Shown: positions 19,490 through 30,702, numbered from the stretch's first letter. The stretch is 64,000 nucleotides of DNA from Mycobacterium pinniadriaticum (GCF_026242045.1 NZ_JAPJDO010000006.1:62001-126000); one strand, 5' to 3'. Translations and numbers: made by a program. Notes: generated by a model from the sequence alone, not told the origin.

Positions 19490-19547
19490 GCGGCAGACCC
19501 GCGACTACCGCCTGAGTCGGGTAGCGCCGGGTTTTAAGATCGGATTC

Positions 19548-20153
19548 ATGGCGACGCCACACAGTGCCCGACGTCGGCGCGGATCGGGGTCGCCGCTCGT
19601 GTTCGACATCTCCCGGTTGGGGCGGCGCCCCGGTGCGATGCTGGAGCTGCACGAGACGGTGCCCAGCCCGTCCCGAATCGGATTGGACCTGGCCGCGATC
19701 GAACGTGGCGCGGAACTGACCCTGGACTTGCGGCTGGAATCGGTGTCCGAGGGCGTCCTGGTCACCGGCACGATGCGCGCCCCCACTCGGGGCGAGTGCT
19801 CCCGGTGCCTTACCCCGGTCACCGGTGACGTCGAGATCGCGCTGACCGAACTGTTCGCCTATCCCGACAGCGCGACCGAATCCACCACCGAGTCCGACGA
19901 GGTCGGTCACGTCGTCGACCAGACCGTCGACCTCGAGCAGTCGATCGTCGACGCCGTCGGCCTGGCCTTGCCGTTCGCGCCGCTGTGCACCGAGGACTGC
20001 CCCGGGTTGTGCCCGCAGTGCGGTGTGCCGCTGGCCACCGCCGAGCCGGGCCACCAGCACGATCGGATCGATCCGCGCTTTGCCAAGCTGGCGGATATGT
20101 TTCCCGCCGCGAACGAGGAGAACGTCCCCGAGCGGGGGGCCGGCGCTTCGTGA
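19548..20153 (+). CDS. DUF177/YceD-family protein
   Basis: A 201-residue protein with the YceD pattern: an N-terminal basic region, a central CSRC ([10 protein letters not shown]) and a later [15 protein letters not shown] block, giving several CxxC-like zinc ligands. YceD proteins act in 23S rRNA accumulation or ribosome assembly and are usually encoded next to rpmF. Here, as in M. tuberculosis (Rv2926c), rpmF is not downstream; rnc follows directly, its GTG overlapping this stop. The link to rRNA processing is supported by that coupling. Confidence 0.88.
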   Translation: MATPHSARRRRGSGSPLVFDISRLGRRPGAMLELHETVPSPSRIGLDLAAIERGAELTLDLRLESVSEGVLVTGTMRAPTRGECSRCLTPVTGDVEIALTELFAYPDSATESTTESDEVGHVVDQTVDLEQSIVDAVGLALPFAPLCTEDCPGLCPQCGVPLATAEPGHQHDRIDPRFAKLADMFPAANEENVPERGAGAS

Positions 20154-20842
20154 GCCCCTCACGAGAAAAGCTGCTGGACGCGCTCGGTGTCGAGATGCCC
20201 GAAGAATTGCTGACGTTGGCGCTGACACACCGCAGTTACGCCTACGAACACGGCGGACTGCCCACTAATGAGCGGCTGGAATTCCTCGGCGACGCGGTTC
20301 TGGGCCTCACGGTGACCGACGAGCTGTTCCACCGCCACCCCGACCGCTCCGAGGGCGACCTGGCCAAGCTGCGGGCCAGCATCGTCAACACCCAGGCGCT
20401 GGCCGACGTGGGACGCGGCCTGACCGACGAGGGTCTGGGGGCGCATCTGCTGCTGGGTCGTGGCGAGGTCAACACCGGCGGGGCGGACAAGTCCAGCATC
20501 CTCGCCGACGGCATGGAATCGCTGCTGGGCGCGGTCTACCTCCAGCACGGCATCGACACCGCGCGCGTGGTCATCCTGCGGCTGTTCGGCAAGCTGTTGG
20601 ACACCGCCCCGACGCTGGGCGCCGGCCTGGATTGGAAGACCAGCCTGCAAGAGCTCACCGCCGCACGCAATCTCGGCCCGCCGTCCTACGTCGTCACCTC
20701 GACGGGTCCCGACCACGACAAGGAGTTCACCGCCGTGGTGATGGTGATGGACACCGAGCACGGGCGCGGAGTGGGCCGCTCGAAGAAGGAAGCCGAACAG
20801 AAGGCGGCCGCAGCGGCCTGGAACGCGTTGGAAAACGCTTGA
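20150..20842 (+). CDS. rnc: ribonuclease III
   Basis: RNase III cleaves double-stranded RNA in rRNA precursors and other transcripts. The 230-residue protein has the catalytic signature [13 protein letters not shown] near residue 38, the second acidic site [12 protein letters not shown] near 118, and a C-terminal dsRNA-binding domain (about 155-228, ending [18 protein letters not shown]). The GTG at 20150 overlaps the DUF177 stop. mutM begins 22 bases after its stop. Confidence 0.95.
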   Translation: MSPSREKLLDALGVEMPEELLTLALTHRSYAYEHGGLPTNERLEFLGDAVLGLTVTDELFHRHPDRSEGDLAKLRASIVNTQALADVGRGLTDEGLGAHLLLGRGEVNTGGADKSSILADGMESLLGAVYLQHGIDTARVVILRLFGKLLDTAPTLGAGLDWKTSLQELTAARNLGPPSYVVTSTGPDHDKEFTAVVMVMDTEHGRGVGRSKKEAEQKAAAAAWNALENA

Positions 20843-20863
20843 GCCACCATCTCCTTCGACGTC

Positions 20864-21712
20864 ATGCCTGAGCTGCCCGAGGTCGAGGTCGTCCGGCGCG
20901 GGCTGCAAGCCCACGTCGCCGGTAGGTCGATCAGCGCGGTGCGGGTGCACCATCCGCGCGCGGTGCGCCGACATGAGGCCGGCGCCGCCGATCTGACCGC
21001 GCGGTTGCTCGGCGCACAGGTCATCGGAACGGACCGGCGCGGAAAGTACTTATGGCTCAATCTCTCCGATGAGTCAGCCCTGGTGGTGCACCTCGGGATG
21101 AGTGGGCAGATGCTGCTCGGTCCGGTCCCGAACACCGAACACCTGCGGATCGCGACGCTGCTCGACGACGGCACCGCACTGAGTTTCGTCGACCAGCGCA
21201 CGTTCGGCGGGTGGCAGCTGGCCGAACTGGTCGACGTCGACGGCAGTCGTGTTCCGGCGCCGGTGGCCCACATCGCCCGCGACCCGCTGGACCCGCTGTT
21301 CGACCGCGATACCGTCGTTACGGTCTTGCGCCGCAAGCACTCCGAGATCAAACGGCAGCTGCTCGACCAGACCGTCGTGTCGGGGATCGGCAACATCTAC
21401 GCCGACGAGGCGCTGTGGCGGGCCAAGATCAACGGTGCCCGTCTGGCCGCCAACCTGACCCGCCGCCAGCTCGGCGAACTGCTGGATGCGGCCACCGAGG
21501 TGATGCGCGAGGCGCTGGGCCAGGGTGGGACCTCCTTCGACTCGCTCTACGTCAACGTCAATGGCCAGTCCGGCTACTTCGATCGGTCGCTGAACGTCTA
21601 CGGTCGCGAGGATTTACCCTGCCCGCGCTGCGGGACGGCGATCCGGCGGGAGAAGTTCATGAACCGCTCGTCGTTCTACTGCCCGAAGTGTCAGCCAAGA
21701 CCCAGGCGTTGA
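20864..21712 (+). CDS. mutM: formamidopyrimidine-DNA glycosylase
   Basis: MutM (Fpg) excises 8-oxoguanine and formamidopyrimidines with AP-lyase activity. The 282-residue protein begins MPELPEVE, so the catalytic Pro2 and Glu3 are intact. It carries the helix-two-turn-helix [13 protein letters not shown] and a C-terminal zinc finger with CPRC and CPKC. It continues the rnc operon. A 62-bp repeat with a stem-loop follows five bases after the stop. Confidence 0.96.
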   Translation: MPELPEVEVVRRGLQAHVAGRSISAVRVHHPRAVRRHEAGAADLTARLLGAQVIGTDRRGKYLWLNLSDESALVVHLGMSGQMLLGPVPNTEHLRIATLLDDGTALSFVDQRTFGGWQLAELVDVDGSRVPAPVAHIARDPLDPLFDRDTVVTVLRRKHSEIKRQLLDQTVVSGIGNIYADEALWRAKINGARLAANLTRRQLGELLDAATEVMREALGQGGTSFDSLYVNVNGQSGYFDRSLNVYGREDLPCPRCGTAIRREKFMNRSSFYCPKCQPRPRR

Positions 21713-21717
21713 CCTTC

Positions 21718-21779
21718 GTCGAGATCGACGTAATGGCGTGATTTACTCGCACTTTCCCGCCCAAATGTCGGTTTGGGCG
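21718..21779 (+). repeat. 62-bp 3'-end repeat, copy A (after mutM), with stem-loop
   Basis: It matches 26208-26269 at 53 of 62 positions, in the same orientation relative to the upstream gene. Shared landmarks are GTCGAGATCGACG at the left, ACTCG-ACTTTC in the middle and TGTCGGTTTGGGCG at the right. In this copy GCCCAAA (21759-21765) and TTTGGGC (21772-21778) form a perfect seven-base stem around TGTCGG, possibly an attenuator or terminator before the OsmC gene. Confidence 0.7.
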
Positions 21780-21793
21780 CAAAGGAAGGCGAC

Positions 21794-22210
21794 ATGACTG
21801 ATCTGTGGGTGGAACGCACCGGCGTCCGGCGCTACACCGGGCGCAGCAGCCGCGGCGCGGAGGTGCTGATCGGCTCGGAGACCGACGAGGGCGTGTTCAC
21901 CCCCGGTGAGCTGCTCAAGATCGCGCTGGCCGGCTGCAGCGGCCTGAGCAGCGACCAGCCCCTGCGCCGCCGGCTGGGCGACGACTACCCGGCGGTGATC
22001 AAGGTTTCCGGACCGGCCGACCGGGACCAGGAGCGCTACCCGCTGCTGGAGGAGACACTCGAGATCGACCTGTCCGGGCTGTCGGCCGAGGAGATCGAAC
22101 GCCTGGTCATGGTGGTCAGTCGCGCCATCGACCAGGTGTGCACGGTGGGGCGCACCCTGAAATCCGGCGCCGAGGTTCGATTCGAGGTGACCGACGTTGG
22201 CCGGGCCTGA
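21794..22210 (+). CDS. OsmC-like peroxiredoxin-fold protein
   Basis: A 138-residue OsmC/Ohr-fold protein corresponding to Rv2923c. The N-terminal beta-strands (RTGVRRYTGRSSRGAEV) and the helix FTPGELLKIALAGCSGLSSD, which holds the first cysteine, are visible. The second conserved Cys lies in IDQVCTVGRTLK. OsmC proteins reduce organic hydroperoxides through this pair. The ATG at 21794 has AAAGGAAGG upstream. The 3' end overlaps acyP by 14 bases. Confidence 0.88.
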   Translation: MTDLWVERTGVRRYTGRSSRGAEVLIGSETDEGVFTPGELLKIALAGCSGLSSDQPLRRRLGDDYPAVIKVSGPADRDQERYPLLEETLEIDLSGLSAEEIERLVMVVSRAIDQVCTVGRTLKSGAEVRFEVTDVGRA

Positions 22211-22478
22211 CACCCGGCTGACCGCCTGGGTGCACGGCTACGTCCAGGGCGTGGGTTTCCGCTGGTGGACGCGGTCCCGGGCGCTGGAATTGGGGCTCAC
22301 CGGCTATGCCAGCAACCAGCCCGACGGCCGGGTGCTGGTCGTGGCGCAGGGACCCCGCGCCGACTGTGAGCGGCTGCTGGAACTGTTGCGGGGCGGAACC
22401 ACTCCCGGATCGGTGGACAAAGTGGTCGCCGACTTCACCGAACCCGGCGAGCCGTTGCGGGGCTTTGTCGAAAAGTAA
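22197..22478 (+). CDS. acyP: acylphosphatase
   Basis: This 93-residue protein hydrolyses acyl phosphates. It shows the family signature VHGYVQGVGFRWWTR, with the phosphate-binding Arg, and a later GLTGYASNQPDGRV segment with the catalytic Asn. The start is most likely the TTG at 22197, because it aligns with the usual N-terminus and overlaps the OsmC gene. Next is smc, the same order as in M. tuberculosis. Confidence 0.92.
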   Translation: MAGPDTRLTAWVHGYVQGVGFRWWTRSRALELGLTGYASNQPDGRVLVVAQGPRADCERLLELLRGGTTPGSVDKVVADFTEPGEPLRGFVEK

Positions 22479-22481
22479 ACC

Positions 22482-22507
22482 ACTGAAGTAACATTCGTCA
22501 CTTCAGT
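22482..22507. terminator. inverted repeat between acyP and smc
   Basis: ACTGAAGT (22482-22489) and ACTTCAGT (22500-22507) are perfect eight-base arms around a ten-base loop, four bases after the acyP stop. It could be a weak terminator or a protein-binding site upstream of smc. The rest of the 139-base gap shows no clear element. Confidence 0.4.
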
Positions 22508-22617
22508 CCCGCCTGTGTGCACGCAACGGCCGGGCGATGAACGTCCGGCAGGACACCCGTTAACCACGCAGCACGGTTGCGCTACCAGGCCCTCATCCGC
22601 CGGTAAGGTGGCACCCC

Positions 22618-25600
22618 GTGTACCTCAAGAGTCTGACGCTGAAGGGCTTCAAATCCTTCGCGTCGCCGACGACTCTGCGCTTCGAGCCCGGCATCACCTG
22701 CGTGGTCGGTCCCAACGGCTCCGGTAAGTCCAACGTCGTCGACGCGCTGGCGTGGGTAATGGGCGAGCAGGGCGCCAAGACGCTGCGCGGCGGCAAGATG
22801 GAGGACGTCATCTTCGCCGGCACCTCGTCACGCGCGCCGCTCGGGCGTGCCGAGGTGACATTGACCATCGACAACTCCGACAACCTGCTGCCCATCGAGT
22901 ACTCCGAGGTGTCGATCACCCGGCGGATGTTCCGCGACGGTGCCGGAGAGTACGAGATCAACGGCAGCAGCTGCCGGCTGATGGACGTCCAGGAACTGCT
23001 ATCCGACTCCGGCATCGGGCGCGAGATGCACGTCATCGTCGGTCAGGGCCGGCTTTCCCAGATCCTGGAATCTCGCCCCGAGGACCGCCGAGCCTTCATC
23101 GAAGAGGCCGCCGGCGTGCTCAAGCACCGCAAACGCAAGGAAAAGGCGGTCCGCAAGCTCGAGTCGATGTCGGCCAATCTGGCCCGGCTCACCGACCTCA
23201 CCACCGAGCTGCGCCGCCAGCTCAAGCCGCTGGGCCGGCAGGCCGAGATGGCGCGCCGGGCTCAGACCATTCAGGCCGACCTGCGCGACGCACGGTTGCG
23301 GCTGGCCGCCGACGACCTGGTGACGCGCCGCGCCGAGTTCGCCGGGGCCGACGACACCGAGACCACACTGCGCCGCGAGCACGACGAGGCCGCCACCCGT
23401 CTGGACGTCGCCAGCCAGGCGTTGGCGAGCCACGAGGCCGCCGTCGCCACCCTCTCCGAACGCACCGACGCCGCCCAGCAGGCCTGGTTCCGGCTCTCCG
23501 CGCTGGCCGAGCGGGTCGGCGCGACCGTCCGCATCGCCAGCGAGCGAGCCCAATACCTGGACGCCGAGCCGACTGCGAGCACCGGCCCGGACCCCGACGC
23601 CCTGGACGCCGAGGCCGACGAGGTCGCCGCGCGGGAACAGGAGCTGCTGGCCGAGCTGGCCGAAGCCCAGTCCCGGCTGGAGGTCGCCCGCGCCGAACTC
23701 GGCGAACGCGAACGGGCGGCCGCCGAGGCCGAACGCGAACACATGGCGGCCGTGCGTGCCGAGGCAGACCGCCGCGAAGGGCTGGCGCGCCTGGCCGGTC
23801 AGGTGGACACCCTGCGCGCCCGGGTCGAATCCATCGATGACGGGGTGGCCCGGCTGACCACCGCGATCGAGGAGGCCGCGGCCCGCACCCAACAGGCCAG
23901 GGCCGAGTTCGAGACCGTGCAGGGCCGGGTCGGCGAGCTCGATCAGGGCGAGGTCGGGCTCGACGAGCACCACGACCGGTCGATCACCGCGCTACGGCTG
24001 GCCGACGAGCGGGTGGCCGAATTGCAGTCCGCCGAGCGCGCCGCGGAGCGGCAGGTGGCCTCGCTGCGGGCCCGCATCGATGCACTGGCGGTCGGGTTGG
24101 AGCGCAAGGACGGCTCGGCGTGGTTGACGCAAAACCGTAGCGAAGCAGGACTTTTCGGCACAATCGCCAAGCTGGTCAAGGTGCGGCCCGGCTACCAGGT
24201 GGCGTTGGCGGCGGTGCTCGGCGCCGCCGCTGACGCCGTGGCCGCCGACAACTTCGACGCCGCCCGCTCGGCAGTCCGGGCGCTGAAGGAGGCCGACGGC
24301 GGCCGTGCCGCAATCGTGTTGGGGGACTGGCCTATTGCGCCGCGTCAGCACGGCTCGCTGCCCGATCGGGTGGTATGGGCGCTGGATCTGATCGAGGCGC
24401 CGGCCCGGCTGCAGGGCGCGATGAGCGCGATGCTTGCCGACGTCGCCGTCGTCGATGACCTGGGAGCCGCACTCGATCTGGTCGCCGCGCGGCCCACCCT
24501 GCGCGCGGTCACCCTCGAGGGTGACCTGGTCGGCGCCGGATGGGTCAGCGGCGGCTCGGATCGCAAGCCCAGCACCCTGGAGATCGCCGGCGAAATCGAC
24601 AAGGCCAGAACGGAACTCGCCGCTGCCGAGACTCAGGTCGCCGAATTGTCGGCCGCGCTGGTCGGCGCGCTCACCGAGCAGGGCAACCGCCAGGACGCCG
24701 CCGAGCAGGCCCTCGCCGCGCTCAACGAATCCGATGCCGCCATCTCGGCGATCTACGAACAGCTCGGTCGGCTCGGGCAGGAAGCCCGAGCCGCCGAGGA
24801 AGAGTGGCGCCGTCAGCAGGGCCAGCGCGACGAACTCGAGGCCAGCCGGCTGCAGACGGTCGAAGAGCTCACCGAGCTGGAGAACCGGCTGGCCGCCGCG
24901 CAGGACACCCAGACCGTCGTCGACGATGAGCCGGTGGACCGGCAATTCATGCAGGCCGCCGCGGAGGAAGCCCGGGCCGTTGAGGTCGAGGTGCGGCTGG
25001 CGGTGCGTACCGCCGAGGAACGTGCGAATGCCGTTCGCGGACGCGCGGATTCGCTGCGGCGCGCGGCCGCGACCGAGCGGGAGGCGCGGATCCGCGCGCA
25101 GCGCGCCCGCGCCGCCCGTGAGCACGCCGCCGCGGTGGCCGCGGCGGTGGCCGAGGCCGGCCGGCGCGTCGCCGAGCAGCTGTCCGGTGTGGTCGCGGCG
25201 GCCTCCCGCCGCCGTGACGGCTTGGCCGCTGAACGTCACGAGCGGGCGACGGCCATGGCCGCTGCCCGCGAGGAGGTTGGCGCACTGAACAGCCGGATCG
25301 CCGCGCTGACCGACTCGCTGCACCGCGACGAGGTGGCCAAGGCGCAGGCCGCGTTGCGCATCGAACAGCTCGAACAGATGGTGCTCGAACAGTTCGGCAT
25401 GGCCGCCGACGATCTGATCGCCGAGTACGGGCCCGATGTCACGCTGCCGCCCTCGGAGCTGGAGATGGCCGAATACGAACAGGCCAAGGAGCGCGGCGAA
25501 CAGGTCACCGCGCCCGCGCCGCTGGTGTTCGACCGGCCGACCCAGGAGCGGCGCGCCAAACGGGCCGAACGCGAGCTGGCCGAACTCGGCCGGGTGAACC

Positions 25601-26205
25601 CGCTGGCGCTGGAGGAGTTCGCGGCACTGGAAGAGCGCTACAACTTCCTGGCCACTCAGCTCGAGGACGTCAAGGCGGCCCGCAAGGACCTGCTCGACGT
25701 GATCGCCGACGTCGACACCCGGATCCTGCAGGTGTTCGCCGAGGCCTACGCCGACGTCGAGCGCGAGTTCGGGCAGGTCTTCTCGGCGTTGTTCCCCGGT
25801 GGTGAAGGCCGGCTGTTGTTGACCGACCCCAACGATCTGCTGACCACCGGTGTCGAGGTGGAGGCCCGCCCGCCGGGTAAGAAGGTCAAGCGGCTCTCGC
25901 TGCTGTCCGGTGGCGAGAAGTCGCTGACCGCGGTCGCGATGCTGGTGGCGATCTTCCGGGCCCGCCCGTCGCCGTTCTACGTCATGGACGAGGTCGAGGC
26001 CGCGCTCGACGATGTCAACCTGCGCCGCCTGATCGGGTTGTTCGAGCAGCTGCGGGCGCAGTCGCAGCTGATCGTGATCACCCACCAGAAGCCGACGATG
26101 GAGATCGCCGACGCACTCTATGGGGTCACCATGCAAGGTGACGGCATCACGACGGTGATCTCGCAACGGATGCGCGGCGAGGAGCTGGTGTCAGCCGGGA
26201 ACTGA
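22618..26205 (+). CDS. smc: chromosome segregation SMC ATPase
   Basis: SMC is the core of the condensin complex with ScpA and ScpB, loading at parS and compacting the chromosome. The 1195-residue protein has the N-terminal ATPase half ([21 protein letters not shown] near residue 33), long coiled-coil arms (about 170-490 and 660-1010), a hinge (about 500-650), and the C-terminal half with signature [10 protein letters not shown] and Walker [14 protein letters not shown]. The start is a GTG. A copy of the 62-bp repeat begins three bases after the stop. Confidence 0.97.
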   Translation: MYLKSLTLKGFKSFASPTTLRFEPGITCVVGPNGSGKSNVVDALAWVMGEQGAKTLRGGKMEDVIFAGTSSRAPLGRAEVTLTIDNSDNLLPIEYSEVSITRRMFRDGAGEYEINGSSCRLMDVQELLSDSGIGREMHVIVGQGRLSQILESRPEDRRAFIEEAAGVLKHRKRKEKAVRKLESMSANLARLTDLTTELRRQLKPLGRQAEMARRAQTIQADLRDARLRLAADDLVTRRAEFAGADDTETTLRREHDEAATRLDVASQALASHEAAVATLSERTDAAQQAWFRLSALAERVGATVRIASERAQYLDAEPTASTGPDPDALDAEADEVAAREQELLAELAEAQSRLEVARAELGERERAAAEAEREHMAAVRAEADRREGLARLAGQVDTLRARVESIDDGVARLTTAIEEAAARTQQARAEFETVQGRVGELDQGEVGLDEHHDRSITALRLADERVAELQSAERAAERQVASLRARIDALAVGLERKDGSAWLTQNRSEAGLFGTIAKLVKVRPGYQVALAAVLGAAADAVAADNFDAARSAVRALKEADGGRAAIVLGDWPIAPRQHGSLPDRVVWALDLIEAPARLQGAMSAMLADVAVVDDLGAALDLVAARPTLRAVTLEGDLVGAGWVSGGSDRKPSTLEIAGEIDKARTELAAAETQVAELSAALVGALTEQGNRQDAAEQALAALNESDAAISAIYEQLGRLGQEARAAEEEWRRQQGQRDELEASRLQTVEELTELENRLAAAQDTQTVVDDEPVDRQFMQAAAEEARAVEVEVRLAVRTAEERANAVRGRADSLRRAAATEREARIRAQRARAAREHAAAVAAAVAEAGRRVAEQLSGVVAAASRRRDGLAAERHERATAMAAAREEVGALNSRIAALTDSLHRDEVAKAQAALRIEQLEQMVLEQFGMAADDLIAEYGPDVTLPPSELEMAEYEQAKERGEQVTAPAPLVFDRPTQERRAKRAERELAELGRVNPLALEEFAALEERYNFLATQLEDVKAARKDLLDVIADVDTRILQVFAEAYADVEREFGQVFSALFPGGEGRLLLTDPNDLLTTGVEVEARPPGKKVKRLSLLSGGEKSLTAVAMLVAIFRARPSPFYVMDEVEAALDDVNLRRLIGLFEQLRAQSQLIVITHQKPTMEIADALYGVTMQGDGITTVISQRMRGEELVSAGN

Positions 26206-26207
26206 GC

Positions 26208-26269
26208 GTCGAGATCGACGAAATGGCTTGATCTACTCGTACTTTCGCGTCGATTTGTCGGTTTGGGCG
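26208..26269 (+). repeat. 62-bp 3'-end repeat, copy B (after smc, inside isomerase 3' end)
   Basis: Same element as 21718-21779 (53 of 62 identical). Its right-hand 37 bases encode, on the minus strand, the last 12 codons and stop of the IPP isomerase gene. The seven-base stem of copy A is not preserved here because its left arm differs. Confidence 0.7.
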
Positions 26270-27261
26270 TTGAGAGGGAGGCTGCGCAGCGCGTCCACGT
26301 CGGTCACCCCGCAGCCGTGCAGGCAGATCCGCAACTCCTCGACGAAACCGTGCAGCACGTCCAGCGCCGCGGCGGGTGACTCGATGGCGGGAGCCAGCAA
26401 CGGTCGGGCCAGCGCCACCACGTCGGCGCCCATCATCAGTGCCTTGGCGGCGTCCATCCCGGTGCGGATGCCGCCGGATGCCACCAGTGGCATACCCGGC
26501 AGCGTCGCCCGCACTTCGGTGAGCGCCTGCGCGGTCGGCACACCCCATTCGGCGATCGCCGGGAAGCGCACCTCTCCGTAGCGCACCAGCTGCTCCACCC
26601 GCGCCCAGGAAGTCCCACCCGCGCCGGCGACGTCGACCGCGGCGATCGGCACGCCGCGCAGCCGCTCGGCGGCCGCCGCGCCGATCCCGTGACCGACCTC
26701 CTTGAGTAGCACCGGGTAGGGGAATTCCGCGGCCAGCCGGTGCAATCGCTCCAGCGAGCCGCTGAAGTCGGTGTCGCCGTTGTCCTGCATCGCCTCCTGC
26801 AGGGGGTTGGCGTGCACCGCCAGGGCATCGGCACCGATGCGGCCCAGGGCCGCAGCCAGTTTGGGCACCAGCGTGCCGGAGACCTGAGCCAGGCCGATAT
26901 TGCCGATCAGCAAGATGTCGGGTGCCAGCTCGCGGACGTCGAAGCTGGCGGTGGCCACGTCGTCGTCGAGCATGATGCGCTGCGAACCGAGCATCATGCC
27001 GATGCCCAGCTTCTGAGCGGCCTCGGCCAGGTTGCGGTTGATCGTGCGGGACAGTTCGGCCCCGCCGGTCATCGCCCCGACCAGTACCGGCGCGCGTAGC
27101 CGGGCACCCAGGAACGTCGTGCCCAGATCGACACTGCCGAGGCTGGTCTGCGTCAGCGCGTTGTAGGGCAGCCGGTAGCGCTCGAAGCCGGTGGTCACCG
27201 TCTCGTAGGAAACGGGACCGTGCAGGCAGGCATCGATGTGGCGCAGCTTTCGGCTCGCCAT
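26233..27261 (-). CDS. fni: type 2 isopentenyl-diphosphate delta-isomerase (FMN-dependent)
   Basis: Interconverts IPP and DMAPP using reduced FMN and Mg2+. The 342-residue TIM barrel shows [19 protein letters not shown], the GSQR segment (LGSQRIML), [34 protein letters not shown] and [15 protein letters not shown], all typical of Idi2. Earlier in-frame starts exist (ATG 27297, TTG 27303). It sits antisense between smc and ftsY, where M. tuberculosis has no gene, so it looks inserted. The tail [12 protein letters not shown] is encoded by the 62-bp repeat. Mycobacteria make isoprenoids by the MEP pathway, which already yields both isomers, so the enzyme is balancing rather than essential; this is inference. 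Confidence 0.92.
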   Translation of the reverse strand: MASRKLRHIDACLHGPVSYETVTTGFERYRLPYNALTQTSLGSVDLGTTFLGARLRAPVLVGAMTGGAELSRTINRNLAEAAQKLGIGMMLGSQRIMLDDDVATASFDVRELAPDILLIGNIGLAQVSGTLVPKLAAALGRIGADALAVHANPLQEAMQDNGDTDFSGSLERLHRLAAEFPYPVLLKEVGHGIGAAAAERLRGVPIAAVDVAGAGGTSWARVEQLVRYGEVRFPAIAEWGVPTAQALTEVRATLPGMPLVASGGIRTGMDAAKALMMGADVVALARPLLAPAIESPAAALDVLHGFVEELRICLHGCGVTDVDALRSLPLNAQTDKSTRKYE

Positions 27262-27363
27262 CGATGAAACCGTCCCCCGGTCGCTGCGCTGATCCATCGT
27301 CAATGGATACCCCGTTCTCCGGGGGTGGCGCGGCCCCGCTTCGCGCCCTGAAACAATGGCACG

Positions 27364-28764
27364 GTGTCAGAGGGTCTCTGGATCGCTATCGCGGTCATCG
27401 CCGTCCTGGTCATCGCTGCGCTCGTCGTCGGTCTGGTGCGGTTCCGGCGGCGTCAGATCAGTCTGCGCCCCAGCTCAGAGGGTCCCACACCGATCGACCG
27501 ATCCGGCGGTTATACCGCCTCGTCCGGCATTTCCTTCACCCAGTCGTCCACCACGACAGCCCCTGCGCCACCCACCGTCGATGCCACGGGCCTGCCGGGT
27601 GTCGGAGACGACGCGACTCTGCCCCGCGACTCGGTCAAGCGGCCGATCGCCGATGTGCGGCTACCCGAGCCGCCGGTGGTCGAGGAGGCCGACACGTCAT
27701 CGGCCCCCGACACCGATGCCCTCACGCCCGTCGTCGAAGAGCCGCAGGCCCCTGCCGCGCCCGAGGTCGAGGCCGGGGATATCGCCCCTGCCGCGACCGA
27801 GGTCGAGGACATCGCCCCTGCCGCGCCCGCTGTCGAGTCCATCGCCCCTCCGGAAGGCCGCCTGGAGCGACTTCGCGGGCGGCTTGCCAAATCGCAGAAC
27901 GCGTTGGGCCGCAGCATGCTCGGTTTGCTCGGCGGCGGTGACCTCGACGAGGCGTCCTGGGAGGAGGTCGAGGACACCCTGCTGATCGCCGACCTCGGGC
28001 CGGTGGTGACCGCCTCGGTCATCGAGCAGTTGCGCAGCAGCCTGGCCAGCAGCACCGTTCGTACCGAGGCCGACGCCCGTGCGGTATTGCGCGACGTGCT
28101 GATCGCCGAGCTGAACCCCGGCCTGGACCGCTCGATCAAGGCGCTGCCGCATGCCGACAAGCCGTCGGTGCTGCTGGTCGTCGGGGTGAACGGGACCGGC
28201 AAGACCACCACCGTCGGCAAGCTGGCCCGCGTCCTGGTGGCCGACGGGCGCCGGGTCGTCCTCGGTGCGGCCGACACCTTCCGCGCCGCCGCCGCCGATC
28301 AACTGCAGAGTTGGGCGTCGCGGGTCGGTGCCGAGGTGATCCGCGGAGCCGAAGGTGCCGATCCGGCCTCGGTGGCTTTCGATGCGGTCGACAAGGGCAT
28401 CGCCGTCGGCGCCGATGTCGTGGTGATCGACACGGCCGGAAGGCTGCACACCAAGACCGGGCTGATGGACGAGCTGGGAAAGGTCAAGCGGGTGGTGAGC
28501 AAGCGGGCGGCGGTCGACGAGGTGCTGCTGGTGCTGGACGCGACGATCGGCCAGAACGGTCTGGCACAGGCCCGGGTGTTCGCCGAGGTCGTCGACGTCA
28601 CCGGGGTTGTGCTCACCAAGCTCGACGGCACGGCCAAGGGCGGCATCGTCTTCCGCGTCCAGCAAGAACTCGGTGTGCCGGTCAAGCTGGTCGGTCTGGG
28701 CGAGGGACCCGACGATCTGGCGCCGTTCGAACCGGCCGCTTTCGTCGACGCGTTGCTGGGCTGA
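27364..28764 (+). CDS. ftsY: signal recognition particle receptor FtsY
   Basis: FtsY docks SRP-ribosome complexes at the membrane. The 466-residue protein has an N-terminal transmembrane anchor (residues 5-25), a long Pro/Ala/Glu-rich linker (about 30-165), the NG domain with [24 protein letters not shown] and [10 protein letters not shown], and a C-terminal helix. The linker contains imperfect repeats of a DIAPAA unit. The start is the GTG at 27364. It is divergent from the isomerase gene. Its partner ffh lies 13 kb downstream. Confidence 0.96.
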   Translation: MSEGLWIAIAVIAVLVIAALVVGLVRFRRRQISLRPSSEGPTPIDRSGGYTASSGISFTQSSTTTAPAPPTVDATGLPGVGDDATLPRDSVKRPIADVRLPEPPVVEEADTSSAPDTDALTPVVEEPQAPAAPEVEAGDIAPAATEVEDIAPAAPAVESIAPPEGRLERLRGRLAKSQNALGRSMLGLLGGGDLDEASWEEVEDTLLIADLGPVVTASVIEQLRSSLASSTVRTEADARAVLRDVLIAELNPGLDRSIKALPHADKPSVLLVVGVNGTGKTTTVGKLARVLVADGRRVVLGAADTFRAAAADQLQSWASRVGAEVIRGAEGADPASVAFDAVDKGIAVGADVVVIDTAGRLHTKTGLMDELGKVKRVVSKRAAVDEVLLVLDATIGQNGLAQARVFAEVVDVTGVVLTKLDGTAKGGIVFRVQQELGVPVKLVGLGEGPDDLAPFEPAAFVDALLG

Positions 28765-28826
28765 GGATGCGCAACGGGGCAGAATACCGGGCTCTGCTGT
28801 GTCCAAAAAATCACGTTATGCCTGGT

Positions 28827-28842
28827 GAAACACGAGCGTAAC
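28827..28842. promoter_or_regulatory. GlnR-like binding site upstream of amt
   Basis: GAAAC-ACGAGC-GTAAC fits the actinobacterial GlnR pattern of two AC-containing half-sites with AC-n9-AC spacing. It lies 121 bases before the amt start, in the 198-base gap after ftsY. In mycobacteria GlnR activates amt-glnB-glnD under nitrogen limitation, so this is the expected control point. Confidence 0.5.
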
Positions 28843-28962
28843 ACCTCTGTGGCGTCCGTTCACATCGACGAAACGAAACAGAATCCTCGACGAAACCGCT
28901 GCACACGAACCTTCTCGTGATGCCGACTAGTCGGCGCACTTCCCAAAGGAGGTTCACACAAA

Positions 28963-30327
28963 GTGCTCTTCGCACCCCTTGGATTACCCGATGACGTGTT
29001 CAAGCCATTTGGACCGGATGGCCTGAGCGCGGGCGATACGGCGTGGGTGATCGCCGCAACGGCCATGGTGTTGTTCATGACACCGGGCCTGGCGTTCTTC
29101 TACGGCGGTCTTTCGCGCCAGAAGTCTGTCCTCAACATGATGATGATGTCGTTCGGCTCGATGGGCCTGGTCTCCATCATCTACGTGCTGTGGGGCTACT
29201 CGATGTCGTTCTCGTCCGGACATACCGGGGAAAAGGACATCGCCGGAATCTTCGACAATCCGTTCTCGCTATTCGGTGTCTATCAGCTGATGGAGACCAA
29301 GGATCTCGGGGATGACACGACCGGCTATGTGTCCGGCGGTTTCGGCACGGTTCCGGCCATCATCTGGGTCGCCTTCCAGCTGACATTCGCCGTTATCACC
29401 GTCGCCCTGATCAGCGGCTCGGTGGCCGAGCGGATGAAGTTCGGCACTTGGTTGGTCTTCGGCGGGCTCTGGGCCACTATTGTGTATTTCCCGTTGTCCC
29501 ACATGGTTTGGGGCGGCGGCCTGCTGTCGGGCTCGGGTGAGGGCATTGCCGCCAAGGTCTTCGGTGTCAATGAAGAAGGCTCGGCCAACGTCGCGCCCAT
29601 CGACTTCGCCGGTGGCACCGTCGTTCACATCAACGCCGGTATGGCGGGCCTGGTCCTGGCAATCCTGTTGGGCAAGCGCATGGGCTTCGGCAAGACCGCT
29701 TACCGTCCGCACAACGTGCCGTTCGTCTTGTTGGGCGCCGCCATTCTGTGGTTCGGCTGGTATGGCTTCAACGTCGGTTCCGAAGGCGCCGCGGACACAT
29801 TGGCGGGCCTGGTGTTCGTCAACACCACCGCGGCCACCGCCGCGGCCATGATGGCGTGGCTCCTGGTGGAGCGGATCCGCGACGGACATGCGACCAGCGT
29901 CGGCGCCGCATCGGGCATCGTCGCCGGCCTGGTGGCCATCACTCCCGCCTGTGGCGCTCTGTCCCCGATCGGATCGATCATCCTCGGCGCGGTCGCCGGC
30001 ATTCTCTCGGCACTGGCCATCGGCCTGAAGTACAAGTTCGGCTATGACGATTCGCTCGACGTGGTCGGCGTGCACCTCGTGTCGGGTCTGTGGGGCACCG
30101 TCGGTATCGGGTTCCTCGCGGTCGACAGCGGTCTGTTCTACGGCCACGATTACAAGCAACTCGTGGTCCAGATCATCATCGCGCTCTCGGCGTTGATCTT
30201 CACCGGGGTTCTCACGGCGGTCCTCGCCTTCGTCGTGAAGCCGCTGGGCTGGCGAATCAGTGCCGAGGAGGAAGACACCGGCATTGATTCAACTGAACAT
30301 GCCGAAACCGCTTATGAACTCGTCTGA
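28963..30327 (+). CDS. amt: ammonium transporter
   Basis: A 454-residue Amt/MEP/Rh channel with about eleven transmembrane helices. Typical motifs are TPGLAFFYGGLSRQKSVLNMMM near the start, the pore His in DFAGGTVVHINAG, and the second pore His in VVGVHLVSGLWGTVG. The GTG start follows a strong AAAGGAGG. It is the first gene of amt-glnB-glnD; GlnB closes the channel when nitrogen is ample. A GlnR-like box is upstream. Confidence 0.97.
   Translation: MLFAPLGLPDDVFKPFGPDGLSAGDTAWVIAATAMVLFMTPGLAFFYGGLSRQKSVLNMMMMSFGSMGLVSIIYVLWGYSMSFSSGHTGEKDIAGIFDNPFSLFGVYQLMETKDLGDDTTGYVSGGFGTVPAIIWVAFQLTFAVITVALISGSVAERMKFGTWLVFGGLWATIVYFPLSHMVWGGGLLSGSGEGIAAKVFGVNEEGSANVAPIDFAGGTVVHINAGMAGLVLAILLGKRMGFGKTAYRPHNVPFVLLGAAILWFGWYGFNVGSEGAADTLAGLVFVNTTAATAAAMMAWLLVERIRDGHATSVGAASGIVAGLVAITPACGALSPIGSIILGAVAGILSALAIGLKYKFGYDDSLDVVGVHLVSGLWGTVGIGFLAVDSGLFYGHDYKQLVVQIIIALSALIFTGVLTAVLAFVVKPLGWRISAEEEDTGIDSTEHAETAYELV

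Positions 30328-30702
<375 letters not shown>

Noticed and set aside
23992..26166. 724-codon open frame antisense to smc
   Set aside because: It mirrors the codon pattern of smc (GC-rich third positions), has no ribosome site and no recognisable domain.
27781..27850. DIAPAA repeats in ftsY as a tandem DNA repeat element
   Set aside because: They are imperfect, few, and lie in the low-complexity linker usual for actinobacterial FtsY.
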